Of a stretch of 64,000 nucleotides of DNA, positions 38,512 to 48,715 are shown in pieces (within the stretch, counting starts at the first letter, position 1; every line of letters starts with the position of its first letter). Source of the stretch: Brevundimonas sp. GTDB taxonomy: Bacteria > Pseudomonadota > Alphaproteobacteria > Caulobacterales > Caulobacteraceae. The DNA lies in the NCBI RefSeq assembly GCF_029946145.1, contig NZ_JAQSDY010000027.1:310001-374000 (forward strand), written 5' to 3'. A program made the translations under genes and the position numbers. The notes below the pieces were generated by a model. The model was not told the origin of the DNA, did no database searches, and saw only the letters and a list, made by a program, of their open reading frames with translations.

Positions 38512-39045
38512 ATGAGAGACCTCTATCGACTTCTGACGCGGTGGTGGACCGCCTTCGCCCTCGCCGCCTCGCTGGCGATGCTGGGCGCGGCGCATGCGTT
38601 CGAGCGGTTCGCCGGTCTGGCGCCCTGCAACCTGTGCCTCAAGCAGCGCGAAGTCTACTGGGGCGCGGTCGTCATCGCCCTGGTCGCCACCCTCTGGCAC
38701 CTGGTCAGCCGCGGCAGCCGCGGCACGCCCCGCATCGCCGCCTTCCTGCTGGCCGTGGTCTTCGCCACCGGATCGATCACGGCTGTCTTCCACATGGGCG
38801 GCGAGTTGAAGTGGTGGGACCTGCCCGCGACCTGCTCGGGTGGCGGCGAGGTCAACCTCGAGGGACTGGCCGCGCTGGCCCTGGGGACCGGGCCGGTCGA
38901 AAAACCCGTCTTCTGCGACGCGGTGGCATGGCAGTTCATCGGCCTGTCCATGGCAGGATGGAACGCCCTGATCTCGGCGGCCCTCGCCGTGTTCAGCCTT
39001 CTCGCCGCAAAGAGGCCCAAGGATGCCAGAGCGCCTCGAACCTGA
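38512..39045 (+). CDS. dsbB: disulfide bond formation protein B
   Basis: FAGLAPCNLCLKQREVYW (CxxC) and second Cys pair (ATCSGGG...PVFCDAVAW); four TMs. Confidence 0.88.
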   Translation: MRDLYRLLTRWWTAFALAASLAMLGAAHAFERFAGLAPCNLCLKQREVYWGAVVIALVATLWHLVSRGSRGTPRIAAFLLAVVFATGSITAVFHMGGELKWWDLPATCSGGGEVNLEGLAALALGTGPVEKPVFCDAVAWQFIGLSMAGWNALISAALAVFSLLAAKRPKDARAPRT

Positions 39046-39631
39046 GTCCCCCGGAGCGGATCCGACGGTCGACCGGCGCATTCCGCTGGCCCGGCCGGGA
39101 CGCGGCGCCAGCCGGCGTCGCCGGGCCGAGATCCTGCGCGTCGATCATGCGGGCGAATACGCCGCCGTCCACATCTATCGCGCCCAGAAGGCCGTGTTCG
39201 AGGGCCGCGCGGGCAAGGCGGCGCTGGCTGGGGACCTGGGCGACATGCGGGACCAGGAGGCGGTGCATCTGGCGCGCTTCGACGCCCTGCTGAACGCCGA
39301 ACGGGTGCGCCCCACGCTGATGACTCCGGTCTGGCGGCTGGCCGCCATGGCGCTGGGCGCCAGCACCGCCCTGATGGGCGATAAGGCCGCCCACGCCTGC
39401 ACCGAAGCGGTCGAGAGCGTGATCGAGGAGCATTATGCCGACCAGATCGCCGAACTGCGCGACCGGGATCCGGCGCTGGCCGCGGAACTGTCGGTGTTCC
39501 GCGACGAGGAACTGGTCCACCACGCCCATGCGGTCGACCACGGGGCTCGCGAGGCTCCCGGCTACGGCCTGCTCAACGCGGTCATCAAGGCCGGCTGCCG
39601 TGTCGCCATAAAGATCAGCGAAAAGGTCTGA
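39023..39631 (+). CDS. coq7: demethoxyubiquinone hydroxylase, COQ7 family
   Basis: ILRVDHAGEYAAVHIYRAQKAVF, DQEAVHLARFDALL, VIEEHYADQIAEL, DEELVHHAHAVDHGAREAPGYGLLNAVIKAGCRVAI. Confidence 0.93.
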   Translation: MPERLEPESPGADPTVDRRIPLARPGRGASRRRRAEILRVDHAGEYAAVHIYRAQKAVFEGRAGKAALAGDLGDMRDQEAVHLARFDALLNAERVRPTLMTPVWRLAAMALGASTALMGDKAAHACTEAVESVIEEHYADQIAELRDRDPALAAELSVFRDEELVHHAHAVDHGAREAPGYGLLNAVIKAGCRVAIKISEKV

Positions 39632-39670
39632 TCGCGCGCCCGGGTTGCGATCCGCGATCCGGCTGGCATT

Positions 39671-40009
39671 ATGACGTCAAAGTTTCCACAGGAGATCCTG
39701 GTGTTCTTCCCCGTCGCCTTGTTCGCTTCCCTCGTTCTCCAGCAGCAGACTCCCCCTGCCGCGCAGATCCCCGCCCCCGCGCCGGCCCAGGCGTCCGCGG
39801 CCGCGCCGCAGACCGAGCCGGCGACCCTGCCGACCGTGAACGTCGCCGCCACGCCCGCCGAGGCGGCCCAGACCTGCCGGATGGAAGCCGTCACCGGATC
39901 GCGCTTCGGCCGCCGCGTCTGCCGCAACAACGTTCAGACCGCCGAAGAAGCGGCCCAGAGCCGCGAAATGCTGCGCCGCATGCAGGGCTCCCGCATGCCG
40001 GACGGCTGA
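39671..40009 (+). CDS. hypothetical secreted protein, Pro/Ala-rich
   Basis: N-terminal hydrophobic segment; C-terminal CRMEAVTGSRFGRRVCRN. Confidence 0.65.
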   Translation: MTSKFPQEILVFFPVALFASLVLQQQTPPAAQIPAPAPAQASAAAPQTEPATLPTVNVAATPAEAAQTCRMEAVTGSRFGRRVCRNNVQTAEEAAQSREMLRRMQGSRMPDG

Positions 40010-40013
40010 ACCC

Positions 40014-40985
40014 TCAGGGTTCACGCCACTCCAGGTCGAAGGCCAGCAGCAGGGTCCGCTGCCGCGGATTGTCGTTGTCGTCCGACAGGATGTAGAGGCG
40101 CGTTCCCGCGGCCACCGCCGTCGTCGCCACACCTTCGAAATTATCGGTCGTCGACGGCAGGCTGAGGGTCACAAGCACAGGCCCAAGGCGGCCTGAAGCG
40201 TCCATGCGGCGCAGGCGCGCGCGCATGTCGATCGGCTCACGATACATTCGCTCGACGACGAACCAGCCGCCGCCGGCCGGGTCGCGGTCCATGCCGGTGA
40301 TGCGCCAGTCGGCGACGGCGGGAGGCGTCGCGGGCGGCGGCGTAACCGCCGTGCAGCGCGCGGGCCTGCAATCCCACACCCCGCCGGCCTCCGCGGCGGC
40401 GCGCAGCCCCTCCGGACCGGCCGCCAACGCCTCCAGACCCTCGTTGCCGGGCGGAACCGGTGGAACCGCGCGCGGCGCAGGACGGCCGGTCAGCGCGTCG
40501 AGCAGGCCGTAGGACCACAGGCGCGGCGTCTGTTCGAAGCCGACGATCAGCTCGCCATCCGCCGTAATCGCCAGGCTTTCAGCGTCGCCGTCCGCCTTGG
40601 TCGGGAAGGGGCGACCGTCTTCGGCGGTCAGGTTGCGCAAACGCAGGCCGGACAAACCGGCAAGCCGGCCGCGCCGGTCGAACGCGAGCCGACCCCGCAC
40701 CAGATCGCCCGCGTCGGTGACCGCAACCATGTCTTCACCGGCCAGCTTCAGGTCCGACAGGCCATGCAATCGATGGCCCCTCGGCGCGACGATCTGGATA
40801 CCGCCGGCGAACCGCACGCCGGGCGCCAGTTGAGCTCCGCCCGGCAAGCCCAGGCCGATCTCGCGAATTTCGGCGGCGGCCGGCGTCCAGCCGCCGTCGG
40901 CCCCCCGCCACGGTTCGGAAACGGCGCCCGCGCCCGCGCAGGCGCCCAGCAGCAATGTCAGGACGGCGGCGGCGAGCCGCCTCAC
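40014..40985 (-). CDS. esterase-like activity of phytase family lipoprotein
   Basis: Lipobox [70 protein letters not shown]. Confidence 0.85.
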   Translation of the reverse strand: MRRLAAAVLTLLLGACAGAGAVSEPWRGADGGWTPAAAEIREIGLGLPGGAQLAPGVRFAGGIQIVAPRGHRLHGLSDLKLAGEDMVAVTDAGDLVRGRLAFDRRGRLAGLSGLRLRNLTAEDGRPFPTKADGDAESLAITADGELIVGFEQTPRLWSYGLLDALTGRPAPRAVPPVPPGNEGLEALAAGPEGLRAAAEAGGVWDCRPARCTAVTPPPATPPAVADWRITGMDRDPAGGGWFVVERMYREPIDMRARLRRMDASGRLGPVLVTLSLPSTTDNFEGVATTAVAAGTRLYILSDDNDNPRQRTLLLAFDLEWREP

Positions 40986-42856
40986 GCGGCCTTCCGGCGG
41001 CGGCCCGCCGAGACGGCCTTGGGCTCGGCTTCGAACAGGGCGGCCAGATTCTCGACCATGGCCCCGGCCAGTTGCTCGACATCGACGATCGTGACCGCGC
41101 GGCGGTACCAGCGGGTCACATCATGGCCGATGCCGATCGCCATCAGCTCGACCGGCGAGCGGGTCTCGATCTCGGCGATGATCTGGCGCAGATGCTTGTC
41201 CAGATACAGGGCCGCATTGGCCGACTGGGTGGAATCGTCGACCGGCGACCCGTCCGAGATGACCATCAGGATGCGGCGCGACTCGGTCCGGCCCAGCAGA
41301 CGCTCGTGGGCCCAGGTCAGGGCCTCGCCGTCGATGTTTTCCTTCAGCAGCCCCTCGCGCATCATCAGGCCGAGGCTCTTCTTCGCCCGCCGCCACGGCG
41401 CGTCGGCGGACTTGTAGATGATGTGGCGCAGGTCGTTCAGACGGCCCGGATTGGCGGGCTTGCCGGCCGTGATCCAGGCCTCGCGCGACTGGCCGCCCTT
41501 CCAGGCCCGGGTGGTGAAGCCCAGGATCTCGACCTTGACCCCGCAACGCTCCAGCGTCCGCGCCAGAATGTCGGCGCAGACCGCCGCGACCATGATCGGC
41601 CGCCCCCGCATGGAGCCGGAATTGTCCAGCAGCAGGGTCACCACCGTGTCGCGGAACGGGCTTTCGCTCTCGGCCTTGAAGCTGAGCGGCGAGGTCGGGT
41701 CGGTGATGATCCGGGTCAGGCGGGCGGTGTCCAGCACCCCCTCCTCAAGGTCGAAATGCCAGCTGCGGTTCTGCTGCGCCATCAGCCGGCGCTGCAGTTT
41801 GTTGGCCAGCCGAGACACCACCGACGACAGGGCCGTCAGCTGCTGGTCCAGCAGGGCCCGCAGCCGCTCCAGCTCGTTCGGATCGCACAGGTCGGCGGCG
41901 TCGATCACCTCATCATAGGCCGTGGTGAACACCCGATAGGCGTCGATGGCGCGCCCGTCGTCGGCGGTCTGCTGGCGGTTGGGCAGGGAGCCTTCGTTGA
42001 CGTCCGGGCCATCGTCCGAGGCCTCCCCGTCGGGGTCGCCGGGCGCGCCGTCGGGACGGCTGTCGCGATCCTCGCCCTGATCCTTGTCGTCGGTCGAGCC
42101 GTCCATGGACTGGCCCTCGCCGCCGCCGGCGTCCTCTTCCTCGTCCTGATCGTCGGCCGCGTCCGGATCCTGCGGATCCGGCTCCTCGTCGCCCTGATCG
42201 TCCGAGGCGTCGTCGCCGCGCCCGTCGCCGGGGTCGAGCTCGAGGGCGCGCAGAACGTCCTTCAACCGCCCGGCGAAGGCGGTCTGGTCGCCGGCCACCT
42301 CGGCCAGGGCGTTCAGCTTCGCTCCAGCCCTGTCCTCGATGCTCGTGCGCACGAGATCAAGCATGGCCGCCGCGCCGTCGGGCGCGGGCTGGCCGGTCAG
42401 GCGTTCGCGCACCAGCAGGGCGACGGCCTCCGCCACCGGCACACGCTCGGCCTCGGTGACGCGCAGGGCGCCCATCTTCTCCAGACGGGTCACCAGGGCC
42501 GCGCTCATGTTCGCGCGGACCCCGGCCAGGGCGGTCGATCCCACGGCCTCGACGCGAGCTTGCTCCACCGCCTCGAACACCTCGGCGGCGCGGCTGTCCA
42601 CCGGCCGTAGCCGGGCGTGCAGGCCTTCGTCGTGATTGGCCAGCCGCAGCGCCAGCCGGTCGGCCTGGCCGCGCAGCGCGGCATTCTCGGGCGAGCCCGG
42701 ATCGCGCGGCGGATGCGGCAGGGTCAGGACGCCGTTGGCCAGCTTCGGCCCATCCGAACCGAAGGCGACCTCAAGCTCCGATTGCTCGGCCAGCGCCCGC
42801 GCCGCATGGGCGAGGGCGCGCTTGAAGACGTCGGCGGGCGTGTCGGCGGAGGCCAT
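40982..42856 (-). CDS. cobT: aerobic cobaltochelatase subunit CobT
   Basis: Acidic central region ([23 protein letters not shown]), [39 protein letters not shown]. Confidence 0.94.
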   Translation of the reverse strand: MASADTPADVFKRALAHAARALAEQSELEVAFGSDGPKLANGVLTLPHPPRDPGSPENAALRGQADRLALRLANHDEGLHARLRPVDSRAAEVFEAVEQARVEAVGSTALAGVRANMSAALVTRLEKMGALRVTEAERVPVAEAVALLVRERLTGQPAPDGAAAMLDLVRTSIEDRAGAKLNALAEVAGDQTAFAGRLKDVLRALELDPGDGRGDDASDDQGDEEPDPQDPDAADDQDEEEDAGGGEGQSMDGSTDDKDQGEDRDSRPDGAPGDPDGEASDDGPDVNEGSLPNRQQTADDGRAIDAYRVFTTAYDEVIDAADLCDPNELERLRALLDQQLTALSSVVSRLANKLQRRLMAQQNRSWHFDLEEGVLDTARLTRIITDPTSPLSFKAESESPFRDTVVTLLLDNSGSMRGRPIMVAAVCADILARTLERCGVKVEILGFTTRAWKGGQSREAWITAGKPANPGRLNDLRHIIYKSADAPWRRAKKSLGLMMREGLLKENIDGEALTWAHERLLGRTESRRILMVISDGSPVDDSTQSANAALYLDKHLRQIIAEIETRSPVELMAIGIGHDVTRWYRRAVTIVDVEQLAGAMVENLAALFEAEPKAVSAGRRRKAA

Positions 42857-42905
42857 AAGGGTCAGATAGCGGTTCTGTCCCGCCGGGAGAAGGCGGACAA
42901 AGCCC

Positions 42906-43072
42906 GTCTCCTCCCCATTTCATGGGGAGGTGGATCGTCGGCGCAGCCGGCGAGACGGAGGGGGCGACCCGGTGACAGGGGATTGGCGGGCAAGCGGCCC
43001 AAGCCGGCGTCGCCCCCTCCGTCACGGCGCGAAGGCGCGCCGCGCCACCTCCCCACGATGTGGGGAGGAGAC
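42906..43072. repeat. family A nested palindromic element, copy A3
   Basis: Same organisation as A1, between the cobT and ppa genes. Confidence 0.9.
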
Positions 43073-43077
43073 GGAAG

Positions 43078-43644
43078 TCAGGCCGCGTTCACAGCCTTGG
43101 ACACCGCCGACTTCAGCTTGTCCTGGTGCGCGCGCATGCCGATGGCGATCAGTTCGGCGGCCTCGCCGGCGTCGCCCCAGCCCTTCACCGTGACCGACTT
43201 GTTCTTCTCCAGGTCCTTGTAGCGGGTGAAGAAATGCTCGATCTGCTCGACCAGGATGGCCGGCAGCTGCCGGTAGCTGGCGATGTCGGTGTAATAGGGG
43301 TTCAGCTTGTCGACCGGCACGGCGAGGATCTTCTCGTCGCCGCCGGCTTCGTCTTCCATCTTCAGCACGCCGATCGGGCGCGAGCGGATGATGCAGCCCG
43401 GCACCACCGGCGTCGGGTTCAGCACGATGACGTCGCAGGGATCGCCATCGTCCGACAGGGTGTGCGGGATGAAGCCGTAGTTGCCCGGATAGTACATGGC
43501 GGTGTGCAGGAAGCGGTCGACGAACAGGGCGCCCGACAGCTTGTCCATCTCGTATTTCACCGGCAGGCCGCCCTGCGGGATCTCGATGATGACATTGACG
43601 TCCCAGGGCGGGTTGGGGCCGACGGGGATGGCGTCGATATTCAT
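43078..43644 (-). CDS. ppa: inorganic diphosphatase
   Basis: [55 protein letters not shown]. Confidence 0.96.
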   Translation of the reverse strand: MNIDAIPVGPNPPWDVNVIIEIPQGGLPVKYEMDKLSGALFVDRFLHTAMYYPGNYGFIPHTLSDDGDPCDVIVLNPTPVVPGCIIRSRPIGVLKMEDEAGGDEKILAVPVDKLNPYYTDIASYRQLPAILVEQIEHFFTRYKDLEKNKSVTVKGWGDAGEAAELIAIGMRAHQDKLKSAVSKAVNAA

Positions 43645-43815
43645 GGCGCGCTCGATTATGGTGCAGTGCGATACGAAGTGGCGGGCGTGATAGGCGCGCA
43701 AGGCGCCCGAAGCAAGGCGGAGGATGGTTTGGCGCTATCGCTGGTGACGCGGTCACTCGCGGCTTGAGCGCAGGGCCGAGCCGCGCGACGATGCAGCGGT
43801 GACGAGGAGCATCCG

Positions 43816-44499
43816 ATGACCCTGTTCGACTGGCTGGCCCTCGGCCTCTTCATGCTCTGCTGGCTCGGCTACGGTCCGCTGCTCAGCGTCCTGGCCCGGC
43901 GCAGCGGCACCCTGAACGACGACATGCTGGTCATCCGCCGTGTCTGGATGACCGCCATGACCCATCGCGAGATCCGCCTGGTCGACAGCCAGCTGATGGG
44001 CCACACGATCAATTCCGGCGGCTTCTTCGCCTCGACCAATCTGCTGCTGATCGCGGCGGTCGCCAGCGTCCTGTTCGGCGGGGAACAGGCGCTTCAGGGG
44101 TTCGCCTCCGTCGGGGCCGACGATGTCCCCACCCGTTTGCTGGAGGCCAAGCTGGCGCTGATGCTGGTCTGCCTGGCGCGCGGCCTGCTGGATTTTATCT
44201 GGTCGATCCGCCAGCTGAACTATTCGCTCGCCCTCATCGGCGCGGCCCCGGAAGTGCATACCGAGGCGGATCGCGTGGCCCTCGGCGACGCGGCGGCCAA
44301 CCTGCTGAATCCGGCCCTGAGCGCCTTCAGCCAGGGCGTGCGGGGCTATTATTTCGCCCTGGCCGCGGCCGCCTGGCTGTTTGGACCGCTGTGGCTGGCG
44401 CTGGGCGTCGCCGCCGCCTTCTGCCTGCTGATCTGGCGTCAGGCCGGCTCCCCGGCCGCCCGCGCCATCCGCAGCGCGCGCCGGTTGCTGGAGCCCTGA
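43816..44499 (+). CDS. DUF599 domain-containing membrane protein
   Basis: MTAMTHREIRLVDSQLMGHTINSGGFFASTNLLLIAAVASVLFG. Confidence 0.9.
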   Translation: MTLFDWLALGLFMLCWLGYGPLLSVLARRSGTLNDDMLVIRRVWMTAMTHREIRLVDSQLMGHTINSGGFFASTNLLLIAAVASVLFGGEQALQGFASVGADDVPTRLLEAKLALMLVCLARGLLDFIWSIRQLNYSLALIGAAPEVHTEADRVALGDAAANLLNPALSAFSQGVRGYYFALAAAAWLFGPLWLALGVAAAFCLLIWRQAGSPAARAIRSARRLLEP

Positions 44500-44630
44500 G
44501 GTCTAACAGCCAAGGCTGTTCGCAGATGCGCTGGCACGCGGACAATTTTTGCCGCCGAAATCGGTTACACGCCAATCACAGGGAACGACCGTGCCGTTAC
44601 ACGGCGTGAGCGCAGGTGCGAAATACCTTC

Positions 44631-44659
44631 TTGACGATTTGTGCAGCGCACACTAGCTT
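44631..44659 (+). promoter_or_regulatory. putative housekeeping-type promoter for the small RNA candidate
   Basis: TTGACG (44631-44636), 17-nt spacer, TAGCTT (44654-44659). Confidence 0.5.
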
Positions 44660-44665
44660 GATTTT

Positions 44666-44747
44666 CGACGCCTCCGGGCGTCATGCCCTTCCTGGGCGTT
44701 TCCTCCCTATAGACTTTTATGCCGCGCCTTCGGGCGCGGCTTTTTTT
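44666..44747 (+). ncRNA. candidate small RNA of about 82 nt
   Basis: Hairpins GACGCC-TCCG-GGCGTC and GCCC-TTCCT-GGGC, a CCTCCC-containing single-stranded linker, then a terminator hairpin; promoter-like sequence just upstream. Confidence 0.5.
44721..44747 (+). terminator. Rho-independent terminator
   Basis: GCCGCGCC-TTCG-GGCGCGGC followed by TTTTTTT. Confidence 0.93.
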
Positions 44748-45618
44748 ACGCCTCGCCGGCCAGCAGCGCGGCGATCACCCTCGCGACCCCCTTCTGCGTC
44801 CGGGACCAGCCGGCCGAGGGCGTGCGGGCGGCCTCATCGAAATACAGGGCGCGGTTCAACTCGATCTGGATGGCGTGGAACCCCTCGTCCGGCCGCCCCC
44901 ACGTCTGGGTCGTCCATCCGCCCGCATAGGGCTGGTTCAGCGCCACCCGCCAGCCCAGCGCCTCGAACCCCCGCCGCAGCCGCCGCGTCAGCCCGGCTTC
45001 GCAGGACGAGCCGTGCCGGTCGCCCAGCACCACGTCCGGCCCGCGCGCGCCGCCCGACGCCTGGGTCGCCCGCGCGGGCATCGAATGCCAGTCCACCAGC
45101 ACCGCCTCGCCATGACGCGCCCTGGCCGCCCGCATCTGCTCGTCCAGCGCCGCGTGATAGGGCGCGTGCACCCGGGCGATCCGTTCGCGCGCCTCGGCCA
45201 GCGTCAGCCGGCGGGCGTACAGCGGCTGTCCGTCGCCGCTCAGCCGGGGGATGACGCCGTATCCCGCCGCCGTCCGGGCCGAGCCCGTCCCTTCGCCCAG
45301 CCCCTCGATGAGGGCCGGATCCAGATCGGCGGGGTCCCGGTTGAGATCGACATAGGCCCGGCCCAGCCGCCCCAGCACCAGCGCCGCCCCGCCTTCGACG
45401 CCCGAAGCGATCAGCTGGTCGACGAGGGCGTCCTCGGCGCTGCGCAGACTGGCCTCGGTCAAGGCCGGATCGGCGTCCATGTCGGTCGGATACAGGTCGC
45501 CCGAGTGGGGCGAGGCGAAGACAAACCGCCCTCCCTCGACGCCCCCCGGGACGGCCCGTGCAACGGTGAAACCCGCCGCGCCGTTCGCCCGATTTCCCCC
45601 GCTGTCCCCTGCATTCAT
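44746..45618 (-). CDS. N-formylglutamate amidohydrolase
   Basis: FVFASPHSGDLYPTDM, DWHSMPA, DVVLGDRHGSSCEAGL, HAIQIELNRALYFDE. Confidence 0.92.
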   Translation of the reverse strand: MNAGDSGGNRANGAAGFTVARAVPGGVEGGRFVFASPHSGDLYPTDMDADPALTEASLRSAEDALVDQLIASGVEGGAALVLGRLGRAYVDLNRDPADLDPALIEGLGEGTGSARTAAGYGVIPRLSGDGQPLYARRLTLAEARERIARVHAPYHAALDEQMRAARARHGEAVLVDWHSMPARATQASGGARGPDVVLGDRHGSSCEAGLTRRLRRGFEALGWRVALNQPYAGGWTTQTWGRPDEGFHAIQIELNRALYFDEAARTPSAGWSRTQKGVARVIAALLAGEA

Positions 45619-45744
45619 GCTGCAGCCATAGCCTGTTTCCGCCCTTCATCCACAGAGGAGGGCTTTGGCGTTCCGCTGATTTTCATGGCGAGTTTACCAG
45701 TGCGGGCCTAGCTTCACGGAAAGACGATCCGGGGCGAAAATCAT

Positions 45745-46104
45745 ATGGCGCGCATTCTTCTGGCCGAAGACGACCACTCCCTGCGTGGGTTCCTGACCCG
45801 CGCCCTGGAGCGGGCCGGTCATTCCGTGGTCGACTGCGAGAACGGCGACGACGCCATCGACGCCCTCGACCAGGGTCCGTGGGACCTGCTTCTGACCGAC
45901 ATCGTCATGCCCGGCGCCGACGGCATCGAGGTGGCGCGCGTCGCCGCCGCCCGCCAGCCGGGCATCCGCATCATGTTCATCACCGGTTTCGCGGCCGTGG
46001 CCCTCAGCGCCGCCCAGGCCAGTCCGCAGGCCAAGGTCCTGTCCAAGCCGGTCCACCTTCGCGACCTCGTGGGCGAGGTCGAGCGCATGGTGGCGGCGGC
46101 CTGA
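45745..46104 (+). CDS. cpdR: single-domain response regulator CpdR
   Basis: MARILLAEDDHSLRGFLTRALERAGHSVVDCENGDDAIDAL..LLLTDIVMPGADGIEVARVAA..IMFITGFAAVALSA..KVLSKPVHLRDLV; lone receiver next to the N-formylglutamate amidohydrolase and tRNA-Val genes. Confidence 0.9.
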   Translation: MARILLAEDDHSLRGFLTRALERAGHSVVDCENGDDAIDALDQGPWDLLLTDIVMPGADGIEVARVAAARQPGIRIMFITGFAAVALSAAQASPQAKVLSKPVHLRDLVGEVERMVAAA

Positions 46105-46227
46105 AACCCGCCGCGAGCGGTCACGATCATGAGATCGTATCGCCTTGGTTTCGCCCTTGCGGTCAGCGCCCTCAAGGGGTTATAGACCGCTCCTTCCCGT
46201 TCCGGACCCGTCCGGAACCGTCTTGGC

Positions 46228-46302
46228 GGATGCGTAGCTCAGCGGGAGAGCACCTCGTTGACATCGAGGGGGTCACAGGTTCAATCCCTGTCGCGTCCAC
46301 CA
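46228..46302 (+). tRNA. tRNA-Val (GAC)
   Basis: GGATGCG/CGCGTCC acceptor, CCTCG-TTGACAT-CGAGG anticodon arm (GAC), ACAGG-TTCAATC-CCTGT T arm, encoded CCA. Confidence 0.95.
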
Positions 46303-46389
46303 TTCCTTCCCTGACAAGCCAGCACGACAGGCGCCGGCCGGTTCTCCGTCCGTGATTGAACCTTCGGCCGTTTCGGGGATTGCCCTGTC

Positions 46390-46632
46390 ATGGCCCTCAA
46401 TCTCGACACCCTCCTCGAAGGTTCTCCGGCTTACGGCGTCGTGGACGCCAAGGACGGAGCCGTGCTGTTCCAACGACCCGGCCACGAGGCGGCGTTCGAC
46501 GCCCTCGCCGCCGAAGTGCTGGACGCCTCTGGCGCGGATTTCGAGGCCATACCGCTGACCGACGACGGCTATCGCTGCGACCGGTTGTTCGTCGCCCCTC
46601 TGCGTGAACACAGGTCCTTCGACACCCGGTAG
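46390..46632 (+). CDS. small hypothetical protein
   Basis: 80-aa ORF MALNLDTLLEGSPAYGVVDAKDG...; plausible composition, no recognised family. Confidence 0.45.
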   Translation: MALNLDTLLEGSPAYGVVDAKDGAVLFQRPGHEAAFDALAAEVLDASGADFEAIPLTDDGYRCDRLFVAPLREHRSFDTR

Positions 46633-46814
46633 CATCCCCCGGAGCGACCGACGGGCTCACATCGCCCCACGGCCGCCCAGAGATGTCGATCGTGAAGAAC
46701 GGTTGACCATCCCGACGGTGCGTGACCAACGTTATGCGACCGCAACATGCGGCCGGTTCGGCCTGACGTGTCAGCGATCCTGCCGTCCCTCCGAGTCTGT
46801 CCCGGGGGCCTGAC

Positions 46815-47243
46815 ATGAGACTCTTTACACTGATCGCCGTCGCCACCCTGCTGGTCGCAGGGTCCGTCGCCCGTGCGGAGCCGGGTGATCCCATCCCCGG
46901 AACTGAGGTAGGTCTGGAAGGCGAACCTGAGTGGACCGTCGCTGTGCGACCGTCAGACCGTCGGGGCAATGTCGTATTCGTCGGCCTGGGCCCCGGCCGC
47001 TACACCGTGTTCGTTCCGGACGCCTCCCGGCTCCGGGCGCCGGTGCGCATCCGCATCAACGCGAACCTTCCGGCGCCCGAAGGGCAGGACTATTCCATTC
47101 AGCCCGGTCGCGGGCGGGCTTACGCTCTCGACGCCGACGGGCGGCGGCTGGTTGTGACCGTGCCCCGCGCGGGCGGCCGGATCAGCGTCAATGTCTCGTC
47201 GATCTTCGACCGGTGGGGCCGACAGGGAGACTCCCGCCCCTGA
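46815..47243 (+). CDS. hypothetical secreted protein
   Basis: Signal peptide MRLFTLIAVATLLVAGSVARAEPGD; 142 aa, no recognised family. Confidence 0.6.
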   Translation: MRLFTLIAVATLLVAGSVARAEPGDPIPGTEVGLEGEPEWTVAVRPSDRRGNVVFVGLGPGRYTVFVPDASRLRAPVRIRINANLPAPEGQDYSIQPGRGRAYALDADGRRLVVTVPRAGGRISVNVSSIFDRWGRQGDSRP

Positions 47244-47443
47244 TCGTCCCGCGAGTCGGTCGGCGCCGACCGGGAAGTCGCCAGGCCCGGGGCTATGGCG
47301 GTCAGTACCAAAGCTGGAACCGGTCAGCCAATCGCAGTACGTCGTGCAGCTCGATGAAGCGCAACTTCAGCTATGTCTATTCGTGCCGGGCCAGCGCTCA
47401 ACCCTGCACCTGACCGCCGAACGCCATCGGCACGGGCCCGTTC

Positions 47444-47869
47444 ATGTCACGACCGAAACTTCGACGCCTGCTGGACCTGCCGGGCGTCTCCGATCTGGAG
47501 ATGAAGGCGCTGATGAAGCCGCGCCACGCCGATCCGGATGCGCGCGCCGAATTCCCCGACATCGATGCGACGGCCCAGGCCGCCTTCGGCCTCACCGTCG
47601 AAGCCGCCGAGGCTGTCGCCCTGCCTGCTGACTGGGACGGGATCGAACATCTGGACGGCTTCGAACTGACCGACGCCTTCGCGGCCGAGGGCTGGGACGT
47701 CACCGACGACCGGCGCAAGCCATTGCGCATGCTGGGCCATTTCGCCCTGCCGCTGGCCCTGGCCATGCGCGGCGTGGCCGGCGAACTGCCTTTCCAGCCC
47801 GAGGACACGACGCCCGAACCCTGGGGCGCGGGCATGGCGGCCGAGGCCAAACGCTTCCGCAAACGCTAG
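47444..47869 (+). CDS. hypothetical protein
   Basis: 141-aa ORF MSRPKLRRLLDLPGVSDLEMKALMKPRHADPDA..., coding-like composition. Confidence 0.65.
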   Translation: MSRPKLRRLLDLPGVSDLEMKALMKPRHADPDARAEFPDIDATAQAAFGLTVEAAEAVALPADWDGIEHLDGFELTDAFAAEGWDVTDDRRKPLRMLGHFALPLALAMRGVAGELPFQPEDTTPEPWGAGMAAEAKRFRKR

Positions 47870-47878
47870 GAGCGGGCG

Positions 47879-48580
47879 TCAGGGCCGGGCCGGGATCTCC
47901 AGCCCGCGCTGCACCGCCGACCGCGCCAGTCCGCGCTCCAGCCAGGCCGGGACGTTGCTGAGGCTGTCGAACTCGACCAGCTCGCGGGCCTCGTAGAAGC
48001 CGATCAGATTGCGCACCCAGCCCAGGGTCGCGACATCGGCGATCGAATAGTCGTCCATGATCCAGTCGCGGCCCTCGATCCGCGCTTCGAGCACGCCCAG
48101 AAGCCGTTTCGATTCCGCCACGTAGCGGTCCAGCGGGCGCTTGTCCTCAAAGGCCTTGCCCGCGAATTTGTTGAAGAAGCCGACCTGGCCGAACATCGGG
48201 CCGATCGCGCCCATCTGGAACATCACCCACTGGATGGTCTGGTACCGGGTCGCCGGATCGGCTGACAGCAGCTGGCCGGTCTTCTCGGCCAGATAGATCA
48301 GGATGGCGCCGGATTCGAACAGGGCCAGCGGTTTTCCGCCCGGACCGTCGGGGTCGAGGATGGCGGGGATCTTCCCGTTCGGGTTCAGCGACAGGTATTC
48401 CGGCGTCCAGCTCTCGTTCTGGCCGATGTCGACCAGATGGGCCTCATACGGCAGGCCGATCTCCTCCAGCATGATCGACACCTTCACCCCGTTGGGCGTG
48501 TTCAGGGAATACAGCTGCAGCCGGTCAGGATGGACGGCGGGCCAGCGCTGCGTGACAGGGAAGGCGGACAGGTCGGCCAT
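47879..48580 (-). CDS. glutathione S-transferase, YghU-like
   Basis: LYSLNTPNGVKVSIMLEEIGLPYEAHLVDIGQNESWTPEYLSLNPNGKIPAILDPDG; start ATG at 48580; the longer ORF upstream is antisense to mutA. Confidence 0.93.
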   Translation of the reverse strand: MADLSAFPVTQRWPAVHPDRLQLYSLNTPNGVKVSIMLEEIGLPYEAHLVDIGQNESWTPEYLSLNPNGKIPAILDPDGPGGKPLALFESGAILIYLAEKTGQLLSADPATRYQTIQWVMFQMGAIGPMFGQVGFFNKFAGKAFEDKRPLDRYVAESKRLLGVLEARIEGRDWIMDDYSIADVATLGWVRNLIGFYEARELVEFDSLSNVPAWLERGLARSAVQRGLEIPARP

Positions 48581-48715
48581 GCAGGGCTCCAGGGCGGGGG
48601 ACGCCCTCCATGTTGGAAGCGCCGCAGGGAACCGCAACGCCGTGGGTGGCGGAACAGGCGCCGCGCAGGGGAGCCGGGTCTGGACCGCCGCGCGCCCGCG
48701 ATGCATTGGAGGCGG

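Noticed and set aside
40982-42856. Cobalamin riboswitch near cobT or the methylmalonyl-CoA mutase genes
   Set aside because: I looked for a B12-box-like sequence in the upstream gaps and did not recognise one; the gap upstream of cobT holds the family A element.
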